A stretch of 64,000 nt of DNA from CAWDMN01 sp963803155 (lineage in GTDB: Bacteria > Acidobacteriota > Terriglobia > Versatilivoradales > Versatilivoraceae). The stretch is taken from NCBI GenBank assembly GCA_963803155.1, contig CAWDMN010000070.1, positions 1 through 64,000 of the forward strand, given 5' to 3'. Below are positions 36,778-46,247 of this stretch, piece by piece (positions within the stretch are counted from its first letter, which is position 1; every line of letters starts with the position of its first letter). The notes below the pieces were generated by a model that was not told the DNA's origin, made no database searches, and saw only the letters and a program-made list of their open reading frames with translations. Both the position numbers and the translations under genes were made by a program.

Positions 36778-38538
36778 TTAAATCAACGCAATCAAACCAG
36801 CGACGTAGATATTGGTCTCCAGCAAAAGTTCGAACTGCAGGCTTCTGCCGCGCGTTTTCGAATGCATGGAGAGCAAAATAGGTATGTAAGTATAACAGAT
36901 AGCCAGGAAATACTTGGCCTTATGCAAGGGGTAAGCGCCCAGCAGCAGTCCGCTCAGCATGCTGAGCAGGAGCAGCGAGGGCAGTGCGATTAACCCCAGT
37001 TGCAGGTATTCTTTCTTGACCAGGGTGAGCAGACTGCTCACTCCTGCAACCCGGTCGCTCTGAGCCGTTTTGATCTCCAGCAGCGTTTGCTGGACGAACA
37101 TGATCATGGCCACATAGCAAATCGAAAAATAGAAACCAAGCCCGCGCAGAATCTCGTGAGCGCGGGCTGGATTTTTCCAGAGGTCCGGGTAGGCGTTCAG
37201 CAGTGGAAGTCCGTTCAGCAGAAGAGTGACGGCCATCGAGATGACCACGGATTTGAGCGACTGCAGAATCCCCCGCATCCCAAGGGCTCCCCGCTGGGGC
37301 CGCTTGCGCATGGGCAAATAACTGAAATTGTAACCTATTCCCAAGACCACGGAGAGAACGGTAAGAATCAGGATCTCGCGGCTCAGCCCCCATCCAATCC
37401 AAATAGCTCCAGCCAGTGAGAGCATGAAGAGCACACCGAACTCAAGCCGGGCAGCATAGACAAAGCGGTAGCGCCGTTGGTTTTCGATGCGCATTGAGGC
37501 GCGGTTCGTGTAACTATTTAGCACGGACATGGATAGGTAGTAGAGCGCCACCAAAATTCCGATCTGGGGAGAGAAGCGAAGCCCGACATTGTCTGCCACC
37601 GCGTAAGAAAGCAGATAGGAGCCAAAGGCGACAAACAGGTTGCTGTAAATCCCGAAGAGCACAATGGTGTGCAGGAAACGCCAGAATGGAGACTGCGAAA
37701 CACTTCTGACCGCCTCCACCACCTCCTCGATCAACCAATCCGGGGTCGAAGCCCCCGCCGTAACACCCAACCGCTTCACCCCAGTGAAATCAATCTTGCC
37801 TATGTCCGCCACGTCTGAGACAAAGTGGGCGCGGGTGGTTTCATGGGCAATTTCGAAGAGCCGCTGCGTGTTGGAGCTGTTGTCCCCGCCGATGACCAGG
37901 ATGCAATCATTGCGCCTGGCCATCTCGCGAACCTCTTCCTGCCGCTGTTCCGTGGCCGGGCAGATGGTGTCGACAGTGACCACTTCAGGGAAGCGTTGCC
38001 GGATGCTGGCACACATCTCATCGTACTTGGCGCGGCTCATGGTGGTTTGGGAGACCACGCAAACCTTCGCGAGGGGAGGCAGCCGCTCGAGATCATTCAA
38101 GTCGAAGACGACATACCCCTCCTGGGCGAAACCGAGCAGCCCAATGACTTCAGGATGGGCGCGCTTGCCGAAGATGATAATGCTGTATCCTTGCCGGGAG
38201 TGTTTTTTGATGATGCCTTGGAGTTTGGCCACATCGCGGCAGGTGAAATTCCGAACATCACGGGCTATCTCCCGCAACTGTTGAATACGCTGTGGCGTGG
38301 TTCCATGAGCTCGTACGATAATGGTCTTGCCCGCTGCAGCCTCCACGCTGCCGTCTTCCGGCAGCATCCGCACACCATGCCGTTCCAGCATCTCCAAAGT
38401 CTGTCGATTGTGGATCAATTGTCCATCGGTAAAAATATCGCCGTCAGCCTCGCGGGCGCAAGAGAAAGCGCCTTCAACGGCGTGCTTGACGCCGCGGCAA
38501 AATCCGGCAAATTTCCCAATCTCAATTTGCATTAGCAA
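36778..38538 (-). CDS. IspH (HMBPP reductase) fused to a UbiA-like membrane domain
   Basis: Residues 1-280 are IspH, the last MEP-pathway enzyme, which makes IPP and DMAPP with a [4Fe-4S] cluster. Cluster cysteines are Cys14 (AGFCRGV), Cys100 (FTCRDV) and Cys193 (DTICPATEQRQ). Catalytic histidines are His43, His78 and His128; GGDNSSNTQRL and VTAGASTPDWLIEE are also conserved. Residues 290-586 hold about eight hydrophobic helices of UbiA type, with NSYTNRAS where the first Asp-rich motif should be and SDRVAGVSSL where the second should be. The first motif lacks its aspartates, so prenyl-transfer activity is doubtful. The fusion would place an isoprenoid-precursor enzyme on the membrane. Confidence 0.85.
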   Translation of the reverse strand: MLMQIEIGKFAGFCRGVKHAVEGAFSCAREADGDIFTDGQLIHNRQTLEMLERHGVRMLPEDGSVEAAAGKTIIVRAHGTTPQRIQQLREIARDVRNFTCRDVAKLQGIIKKHSRQGYSIIIFGKRAHPEVIGLLGFAQEGYVVFDLNDLERLPPLAKVCVVSQTTMSRAKYDEMCASIRQRFPEVVTVDTICPATEQRQEEVREMARRNDCILVIGGDNSSNTQRLFEIAHETTRAHFVSDVADIGKIDFTGVKRLGVTAGASTPDWLIEEVVEAVRSVSQSPFWRFLHTIVLFGIYSNLFVAFGSYLLSYAVADNVGLRFSPQIGILVALYYLSMSVLNSYTNRASMRIENQRRYRFVYAARLEFGVLFMLSLAGAIWIGWGLSREILILTVLSVVLGIGYNFSYLPMRKRPQRGALGMRGILQSLKSVVISMAVTLLLNGLPLLNAYPDLWKNPARAHEILRGLGFYFSICYVAMIMFVQQTLLEIKTAQSDRVAGVSSLLTLVKKEYLQLGLIALPSLLLLSMLSGLLLGAYPLHKAKYFLAICYTYIPILLSMHSKTRGRSLQFELLLETNIYVAGLIALI

Positions 38539-38636
38539 TCACTCTAACAGATGGCGCCTGAGCCAACATCCGCAAATGGGGCAACTCTGCATTTGTGCGG
38601 AAGAGCTCCGCCTGTGTAATTTGTAATATTATATTA

Positions 38637-39602
38637 GGGGTCACACCAAGACAAGTGATTCAATGCTTTTGGGATAAGCCCCAAAACCGGCGATTTTCCA
38701 GCCTTAAGCGGCCTTTTTCCCACTCAAAAATACCCTGATAAGCCGCCTCTGTTTCCCGCAATTGATGGGCTCCCTCCACCGCCAAAATGTTCCTCCCTTT
38801 GGCTCTCGGTCCTAACTGCTTCTTGAGTGCCTCGACGTATGCCGAGCTGCCCACCGCGATACTTTCACTTCAGTGGCTTTGTCGTCCGAGTTGCTTTTGT
38901 TCGATGGACGATTCCACTTGTTCGCGACAGGCTTGCTGAAGGTGTTCCTAACAGCTGACTCCCACCAATTCCATCAATTGCTCATAATCGATGATCCGAT
39001 AGCGTGCCTTTGGGTGTTGGATTTCCTCATAGCCGCAATCGGGCCATTGCTCTGGACGTGTGACCGCTCCCGCCCTTACCATATTCAGATCAATATAGGC
39101 CAGACACTGGCGGAAATGATGGCCGCTTTCAATCGCCGTGGCATGATAACTGTCTTTCCAAAAGGCTCCATGCCTTTGCTTGCGCCGATTGTATTCCTCT
39201 GCAGTGCGCACGGCCACCAGCCGCATAGATTCGGGCATGACTTCGGGTCCTTTCAGGTCATGCACCAGCAGGTGAATGTGATTGGAGGTCACCATGTAAT
39301 CAAGAACCGAAAGACCAAAACGCTGCCGGGCTTCAAAGAGCCAGCCAATCCAAGCCTGCCGGTCGCAGGCAAACTTGAGGAGGGATTTCCGCTCATGGCA
39401 GCGGTGAGTCAGATGCCAGATCATGCCAGGCAAATAATGGCGATGCGCTCTCGCCATGGCCTCTTGACCTTGTAGTATGGAATGAAAAAATTCTTAAACA
39501 GGCAGTATAGAGGCAAAAATAAGCCTTTTAAGGGCAAAATATCAATTGATTTTGCGAGAAACCTCAATGCTTTCAAATACAAGTCTTGGTGTGACCCCAA
39601 TT
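38637..39602 (-). mobile_element. RAYT element, copy D (full length, transposase inactivated)
   Basis: The complete element is bounded by GGGGTCACACCAAGAC (38637) and the inverse CTTGGTGTGACCCC (about 39598). The transposase starts at 39457 (MARAHRHYLPGMIWHLTHRC), with HUH motif HIHLLVHD and catalytic-tyrosine region AYIDLNMVRAG. The frame reads to 38660 but is broken by TAG at about 38942 (Gln or Glu expected) and TGA near 38879 (Trp, intact in copy F). RAYTs are single-strand transposases related to IS200/IS605 that mobilise REP-type palindromes. Confidence 0.85.
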
Positions 39603-40080
39603 CCAATTCAACTCCAATTCATCAGAGAGAATGCAGCCGCGAGGTTGTAAGAAAGGAATTTCCAGTGCACAGAGAGTCGCAAGCCTTCGGAATCATGCTC
39701 ATTAGATTACATGCTGGAAGCTGCAAAGGCTAGATTGACGTTTCGGGCGTATTGCCTTAATATCAGTAGCCATCCAAGCTTGCAAGGAGGATAACAAGGA
39801 TTTTCCCCCGTTCAGGGCTTGATTTTCTTAGGACTCAATTGCATCCCGGGAGAACGCTTAAGTAAGCATTCATGAAAATCGTCCTTGGCAAACTGGGAGG
39901 GCAGCTTCATCTGCTTGGAGTTGTCTCTTTATCGGGAGAATGGCCCCGGTTGGAACAGAGGCCCCCCCCCCGCGAGCCTAAACGTTCCCGCTCCTTACAG
40001 GGGAAAATGGGTCCCATATTCGACTCTGCAGCGGTGCACCAGATTGCCGCATGAAAAATCTCTCCTAAGAAAGGGCCATC
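39603..40080. other. Intergenic upstream of the sugar dehydrogenase
   Basis: No gene recognised. A run of ten C occurs near 39962, and AAGAAAGGGCC before position 40081 acts as ribosome-binding site. Confidence 0.5.
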
Positions 40081-41727
40081 ATGCAAGAATATTCTATCAG
40101 TCCGAGCGGTGAGAAATTTGCCTTGCCTACCAAAGAAGATTACTCAGTCGAGTACAGGCGGCTCCAAAAGTTGGCTGCCTCCGCCCGTGAGGAGGGCAAA
40201 GAAGTCGTTGTAGTAATGGGTTTGGGCTTTGTCGGAGCAGTGATGGCGGCAATAGTTGCCGACACAGTCCACAAAAAGAAGGGCCATCCTACCAAATTCG
40301 TCATCGGCTGCCAGCGCCCCAGCTCGCGCAGTTACTGGAAGACACCCATGCTCAATCGTGGTGAGTCCCCGGTAAAATCCGAGGATCCTGAGGTTGATCC
40401 GATGATCAGCCGTTGCGTTCTGGAAAAGAAAACAATGACGGCCACATATAATCCCGACTGCCTGGACCTGGCGGATTGCGTCGTGGTGGACGTTCAGTGT
40501 GATTACACGAAGCATGATCTAGGCGTCATGAAAACCGGGGATGTCGAGATGGCGGCGCTCGAGGCCACTCTTAAAACGATCGGCGAGAAGATCCAGCCTA
40601 AATGCCTGGTCCTCATCGAAACGACCGTTGCACCCGGCACCACGGAGTTCGTGGCCTGGCCGATCCTCAAAAAGGCGTTTCGAGCCCGCAACATCAAGGC
40701 AGAGCCTTTGTTAGCCCACAGCTTCGAGAGGGTCATGCCGGGCAAGGATTACATCAGAAGCATCCGGGATTTCTGGCGAGTCTGCTCGGGCTGCAATAGT
40801 GCGGCCAGGACGCGCGTAGTCAAGTTCCTCAATGAGGTGCTCAATGTCGAGAAGTTTCCGCTGACGGTGATGGATCGGCCCATCGAATCTGAGACCACAA
40901 AAATTGTCGAGAACTCATATCGCGCAACCATTCTGGCATTCCTGAACGAGTGGTCAATATTCTCCGAACGTAACGGCGTGGATCTTTTAAAAGTCATCCG
41001 GGCCATCAAAACAAGGCCGACACATAGCAACATCATTTTTCCCGGCCCTGGCATCGGTGGGTACTGTCTGCCCAAAGACGGCGGGCTGGGCTATTGGGCC
41101 TACAGCCACATCCTGGGGTTTGAAGACGGTGATAGCGTCTTCAAGATGAGCACCACGGCTATTGATATCAATGATACGCGCGGATTGCACGTTGCGGAGC
41201 TCACGCGGGATGCCCTACGCAACATGGGCAGGTATATTGCCGGTGCACGGGTCCTGATCGCTGGTGCAAGCTACCGCGAAGATGTCGGGGATACGCGCTA
41301 CAGCGGCAGTGAACTGGTTGTGCGCAAACTGGCTGAGATGGGAGCAGAAATGTCGGTGCACGATCCCTATGTTCGTCATTGGTACGAACTGGAGAGCCAG
41401 GACACCTACCCTGCACCGGGCCACTCCTGGGCCAGATTCTTCCGCAATCAGCAGGACCTTGTTCACATCCAGGTGCAAAAAGATCTGCCCTCGGCTCTGA
41501 AAGGCGTAGAGGCTTTGATCCTTGCAGTACGGCACGCGCCTTATTTGCAATTGAAGCCGGACGATGTGGTCAAGTGGGCCGGGGGGCCCATTGCCGTGAT
41601 CGACTGTTTTGGCATCCTCAGCGATGAGGATATCAGCCGATACTTCGAGCTGAGATGTGAGGTAAAAGCGCTTGGTCGCGGGCACGTCCAACGCATTAAG
41701 GAAAAAGTCCGCTCGGCGAGGTTGTAG
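40081..41727 (+). CDS. UDP-glucose/GDP-mannose dehydrogenase family protein
   Basis: Oxidises a nucleotide sugar twice to the uronic acid, for envelope or capsule polysaccharides. The Rossmann motif GLGFVG is at 47-52. VLIETTVAPGTTE, MPGKDYIRSIRDFWRV and ETTKIVENSYRATILAFLNEW are family segments, and GPGIGGYCLPKD contains the catalytic Cys. The C-terminal UDP-binding domain includes IAGASYREDVGDTRYSGS. With 548 residues it exceeds the usual 430-450 because of a 40-residue N-terminal extension and internal insertions. No glycosyltransferase or epimerase is next to it, so the exact sugar is unknown. Confidence 0.9.
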   Translation: MQEYSISPSGEKFALPTKEDYSVEYRRLQKLAASAREEGKEVVVVMGLGFVGAVMAAIVADTVHKKKGHPTKFVIGCQRPSSRSYWKTPMLNRGESPVKSEDPEVDPMISRCVLEKKTMTATYNPDCLDLADCVVVDVQCDYTKHDLGVMKTGDVEMAALEATLKTIGEKIQPKCLVLIETTVAPGTTEFVAWPILKKAFRARNIKAEPLLAHSFERVMPGKDYIRSIRDFWRVCSGCNSAARTRVVKFLNEVLNVEKFPLTVMDRPIESETTKIVENSYRATILAFLNEWSIFSERNGVDLLKVIRAIKTRPTHSNIIFPGPGIGGYCLPKDGGLGYWAYSHILGFEDGDSVFKMSTTAIDINDTRGLHVAELTRDALRNMGRYIAGARVLIAGASYREDVGDTRYSGSELVVRKLAEMGAEMSVHDPYVRHWYELESQDTYPAPGHSWARFFRNQQDLVHIQVQKDLPSALKGVEALILAVRHAPYLQLKPDDVVKWAGGPIAVIDCFGILSDEDISRYFELRCEVKALGRGHVQRIKEKVRSARL

Positions 41728-42442
41728 GAACAGTGAATGCCGAGGGTGATGGCGAATAGGCGGTGATTGGCACCGATGGGCTGATCTGTGTCAAGAGCGA
41801 GGACAGTGCCAATGTTGTGGTGGTCTTCGATCCGAAATCGCTTATAGGCAAGTAGCGTCTCCCCATCGGTGTGGCGAAGACTCCGACCGGCCCGGCCTAT
41901 GATCCGTAGACCAATCGCGTGTTCATCGATTGTCATGACGAGCCCAGGATGGTTGTCATGGATGCAGCCACGGGAAAGGGTCAAAGGCTTTTCCATTGGT
42001 GCATGCATCAACTATGCGGTTTTTAATCCTTCCTCCAATCTGATCTTCCGTTCGCGGTAGGGGGGCTGTCCACAAGGATAGTCTCCACTGCGATGAGAGA
42101 GTCTGAAGAATCACCTTCACTTTGCCGGGTTAGGGTAGCGCACGAATACATGGTCCCTTCCTTAACCATGTTGCCCGGCATTCATATAAAAGGAAGCCGA
42201 AAGGAAGCGGCGATGGATATTCGAGGCAATGAGTGCCTGTCCTTATAATTTAGATATTTTAAGTATTCGAGCACAAAAATCAATTATGCAGGAGACAAGG
42301 TTTGCCTATGAATCCCACGCCAATTAAGGGATAGAGCAGTTTCAATAATTCATTCCTTGTAGCGAGAAATACCTTCAATTCAAGGGGGAATCAAGTATAC
42401 ATGCGGAAGGCTGCACTGGCAGGGCTTTATCGCACCCAAGAG
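41728..42442. other. Spacer with an unrecognised minus-strand frame
   Basis: A minus-strand frame from about 42011 (preferred start MEKPLTLSRGCIHDNHPGLV) runs antisense into the 3' end of the sugar dehydrogenase. Its middle reads EHAIGLRIIGRAGRSLRHTD and DHHNIGTVLALDTDQPIGAN. I do not recognise a family; it may be a real small gene or a relic. The remainder (42060-42442) shows nothing. Confidence 0.25.
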
Positions 42443-42473
42443 AAATTCTTAAATTTTAAAGACAGGAACTATT
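42443..42473. repeat. Left imperfect direct repeat flanking the cyanophycin island
   Basis: AAATTCTTAAATTTTAAAG followed by ACAGGAACTATT. It matches 53403-53433 at all but about four of 31 positions, in the same orientation. The two copies bracket 11 kb that includes the GC-rich cluster. Confidence 0.5.
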
Positions 42474-42574
42474 TGGACGGAATTATTTGAACAACACTCT
42501 CCCAACTATACCAACGGAATCCTCCCTTCGATAACACATAATGGAGTCATTATAAAGAATAAAGAGGTCTGATC

Positions 42575-42928
42575 CTATCTGCTCTTATTTCGAACGAACA
42601 TTACCTGCGCGCCGACCTTCAGTTTCAGTTCCTCCGGCACGGGCAGGCGCTCCCGCTGGTACACCATTTTCCCGTGGAGCGTCCCGACAAAAACCTTCTC
42701 CTCGCCGGAGAGCGCTTCCAGCGACTTGCGGTTGATCCGGTCCGCCAGATCGTTGGTCGAAGTCAAAGTGATGTCCACTGCCTTGCGCGCCCCCTCGCGC
42801 CAACACGGCGCGATGATTAGCGCCTTCCCGAATCGCGTTGAGAATCGCCACAAATTCCGGATCGCGCTGGCGGAAAACGCGCTGAAGCTCCATGACGCGC
42901 AAGAGCGCGTTTCGAAGCGCGAGGGCAT
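42575..42928 (-). pseudogene. PIF1-like/AAA helicase internal fragment
   Basis: The minus strand reads RVMELQRVFRQRDPEFVAIL then NAIREGANHR in one frame. After a one-base shift near 42805 it reads VDITLTSTNDLADRINRKSL, LHGKMVYQRERLPVPEEL and VGAQVMFVRN in another. These are consecutive segments of the PIF1-type helicase core. Both the Walker motifs and the C-terminus are missing, so this is a truncated, frameshifted remnant. Confidence 0.65.
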
Positions 42929-43023
42929 TGAAGAAGAAAGGGGTCCCTTGGTGAATGGACTTAGACCTTTTTGCTTAAATCCTAATCCTGAGGCTCAGAG
43001 CGTGTTTCATGATTTTCAACACT

Positions 43024-43194
43024 TTACCTCAGCAACTTGATGGGGATCGAGCGGTAATGGTGCGTGCTTTTGGAGGATCCGTGAGCCTCAAACTGTTTGG
43101 CGAGTTCCGCGATTGTTTTGTTCCTTTGCAGCACCACTAAGGCTGTTTTTGACTTGAACACCGATCTATGACTCCTACGTTGCCATCTCGTCAT
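43024..43194 (-). pseudogene. IS3-family OrfA remnant
   Basis: From the ATG at 43194 (ribosome-binding site GAAGGAG) the minus strand encodes VFKSKTALVVLQRNKTIAEL then AKQFEAHG, the helix-turn-helix start of an IS3-type OrfA. It ends after about 56 codons without OrfB. It lies 180 bp left of the cyanophycin cluster. The segment 43195-43371 is otherwise empty. Confidence 0.6.
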
Positions 43195-43374
43195 CTGATT
43201 ACTCCTTCTTTGGCCGTCTCCGACCTTCAGTCAGGCAAGACGATCACATATTCGCTTGTCTAGTTTTCCGGATCCGCCTCTCCTCTTGACACACAAGACA
43301 CCGTCTCCTTATACTCAAGCCCGCTAATAAGAAGTTCGCATCATTTTTTTTATTCATTTTAAGAGTACTGAGTG

Positions 43375-45670
43375 ATGACATCCAGCGCCATATCCCCTGC
43401 AAACAGAGAAAAATCGCTGCCCGATCCCTGGCGTGGCGAAGTGCAAAGCCGCCTCGCCGCCGACGAGACCATCGAGTCTTGGCTGGAGACCGATCTCGAC
43501 ACCCGCTTCCACTTTGCCGAGGGCCTAGTGGTTGTCACCAACCGGCGCCTGCTGGCGCGCACGCCGGGCAACGGCGACTGGGAAAGCTGGGAATTCCGTG
43601 CCGGCCTCTTCCTGGACCATCGCGACCACGGCGGCGTCGGCACTCTGGAACTGGTGGATTCGAGCGGCGGCCTGGCCAGCTGGCGCTATACCCTGGGCCA
43701 CAACGTAGCCGCACTCAATGTCCTGCGGGCTTTCGAGGAACAGCTCGAAAGCGCGGTTACCGGCCAGCCGGTGGCCAGGCCCGAGGAAATCCTCTGTCCC
43801 AAGTGTAAGGCTCCCCTCGATCCTGGCGTCGAGGAGTGTCCGATCTGCACCCGGGAAACCCAGACTCCACCTTCCACCTGGACACTCTTTCGCCTGTGGC
43901 GTTTCGCCAAGCCCTACAAGGGGCAGTTGCTGGCCAGCTTCCTGCTGACCCTGGCCTCCACAATCGCCACTCTGGTACCGCCTTACCTGACCATGCCGCT
44001 GATGGACAACGTGCTGATCCCGTTCCAGAACGGCAAGCCCCTCAACGTCTACTTGGTCGAGCTTTATCTCGGCGGCCTGCTCGGCGCCGCCCTGCTCGCC
44101 TGGGGTTTGTATTGGGCCCGCACCTATATCCTGGCCTTGGTGTCCGAGCGGATCGGTCGTGACCTGCGCACCACTACCTTCGAGCACCTGTTGCAGTCTG
44201 TCGTTGGAGTACTTCGGCGGCAAACGCACCGGCGACCTGATGCACCGCATCGAGTCGGAGACGGACCGCATCAACCTCTTCATCTCGCTTCACCTGCTGG
44301 ATTTCGCCACGGACATGATGATGATTGCCCTCACAGCGGTGATCCTGTTCTCCATCCATCCCTGGCTGGCCCTGGTCACCCTGCTCCCCCTGCCCTTTAT
44401 CGTCTGGATGATCCACACCGTGCGCGGCCGCCTGCGCACCGGCTTCGAGAAGGCGGACCGCATTTGGGCCGAGATCAGCAACGTCCTGGCTGACGTCATC
44501 CCCGGCATCCGCGTGGTCAAGGCCTTCGCCCAGGAAAAGCGCGAGGCTGCCCGTTTCCGCGAAGCCAACTTCCACAACCTGGCTTTGAACGATCGCATCA
44601 ACAAGACCTGGTCCCTCTTCGACCCCACCGTGACTCTGCTCACCGAAATCGGTCTGCTGGTGGTGTGGGGCTTCGGTATCTGGCAAATCAGCCATGGCGA
44701 GATCACCGTCGGCGTGCTCTCCGCCTTCCTCGCTTACATCGGCCGTTTCTATACCCGCCTCGATTCCATGAGCCGCATCGTCTCAGCGACCCAGAAGGCC
44801 GCCGCCGGTACCAAGCGCATCTTCGACATCCTCGATCAGGTTTCCAGCGTGCCGGAGCCTATCAACCCGGTGCATCTCAAGGAGGTGCGCGGTGAGATCG
44901 AGTTGCGCAACGTCGGCTTCCGTTACGGCACCCGTCCCGTCACCCGTGATGTCAGCTTGACCATCCAGCCGGGCGAAATGATCGGCCTCGTCGGTCATTC
45001 CGGCTCCGGCAAGAGCACCCTGGTGAACCTCATCTGCCGCTTCTACGATGTCACCGAGGGCGCCGTGCTCATCGATGGGGTGGACGTGCGTTCTGTGCCG
45101 GTAGCCGAGTTCCGCCGCAACATCGGCCTGGTGCTGCAGGAGTCATTCCTCTTCTTTGGTACCATCGCCGACAACATCGCCTACGGCAAGCCGGACGCCT
45201 CCCGCCAGGAAATCATCGCCGCCGCCCGCGCGGCCCACGCCCACGAGTTCATCCTGGGCCTGCCCCACGGCTACGACTCCCTGGTGGGCGAGCGCGGCCA
45301 GAGCCTCTCCGGCGGCGAGCGCCAGCGCATATCCATCTCCCGGGCTCTGCTCATCAACCCGAGGATCCTCATCCTCGACGAGGCTACCTCCTCGGTCGAT
45401 ACTGAGACTGAGCAAGAAATCCAGAAGGCCCTGGACAACCTCGTACGTGGCCGCACCACCATTGCCATCGCCCACCGCCTGTCCACCCTGCGCAAGGCCG
45501 ACAGGCTCGTGGCCATGGACCGCGGCCAGGTGGTAGAAGTGGGCAACCACGACGAACTGATGGCCAAGGAAGGCCACTACTGCCGCCTCTACCAGGCCCA
45601 GGCCCGCAACGTCGATACCGAACCCGAAATCCCGCGGGCCGTTAAACAAGTCAAGGAGCACGCCATATGA
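43375..45670 (+). CDS. Cyanophycin-associated ABC exporter with N-terminal zinc ribbon (one frameshift)
   Basis: Half-size ABC exporter fused to an N-terminal regulatory region. Residues 1-130 look like a PH-type or similar beta domain (VVVTNRRLLARTPGNGDWES). A four-cysteine zinc ribbon, CPKCKAPLDPGVEECPIC, follows. The membrane domain starts near FAKPYKGQLLASFLLTLAS. The ATPase has Walker A VGHSGSGKST, signature LSGGERQR, Walker B ILILDEATSSVD and H-loop AIAHRLST. A single extra T near 44200 breaks the frame, and removing it restores about 765 residues. The 3' end overlaps the DUF1854 gene (ATGA). This ABC plus DUF1854 pair accompanies cyanophycin synthetases in proteobacteria; the transported substrate is unknown. 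Confidence 0.85.
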
Positions 45671-46134
45671 GTCCCCTCAACCTGCCATTGGTTCGCAAGC
45701 CCTTTGGCCGGCTGATCCTCGCCACGGCCCCAGGCGTCCAGGAAGAAGTGGTGCCGGTGCGTTCCTTCCCCATCGCCGCACCGGAAAACGGCATTTCCCT
45801 GGTTAGCTTGGATGGCCACGAACTGGCCTGGATCGAGCACCTTGCCGACCTGCCCGACACCCAGCGCCGGCTGGTGGAGGAAGAACTGGGCAGCCGCGAG
45901 TTCGTGCCCGAGATCCGCGCCATCTATGCCATTTCCAGCTCCGCAACGCCCAGCACATGGCAGGTAGACACTGACCGCGGCCCCTTCGCCCTGGTGCTGA
46001 AGGGTGAGGAGGACATCCGCCGTCTCTCCCAGACCATGCTCATGATTGCCGACAACAATGGCATTCATTTCCTGGTGCGGGATCTGACCAAATTGGACCG
46101 AAACAGCCGCAAGTTGCTGGACTGTTTCCTCTGA
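45667..46134 (+). CDS. DUF1854 family protein, cyanophycin-associated
   Basis: 155 residues, starting at the ATG that overlaps the transporter stop by four bases, so the two are translationally coupled. The sequence (PVRSFPIAAPENGISLVSLD, ELAWIEHLADLPDTQRRLVE, EFVPEIRAIYAISSSATPST, DLTKLDRNSRKLLDCFL) matches the DUF1854 family found next to cyanophycin synthetases. Its role is unknown. A partner or regulator of the transporter is the simplest idea. No signal peptide or membrane segment is visible. GC content and codon use match the ligase genes downstream, and the spacing to the next gene is 113 bp. Confidence 0.85.
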   Translation: MSPLNLPLVRKPFGRLILATAPGVQEEVVPVRSFPIAAPENGISLVSLDGHELAWIEHLADLPDTQRRLVEEELGSREFVPEIRAIYAISSSATPSTWQVDTDRGPFALVLKGEEDIRRLSQTMLMIADNNGIHFLVRDLTKLDRNSRKLLDCFL

Positions 46135-46247
46135 ATTGCTGTTGCAGAATCATTACAATAAGAGGGAATCCTGGCTGCCATTCCGACGTCAAACCGATAC
46201 CAGGCGATCCCGCGCACCCCGCCCGGGTGCCCCAGAACGACATAATT

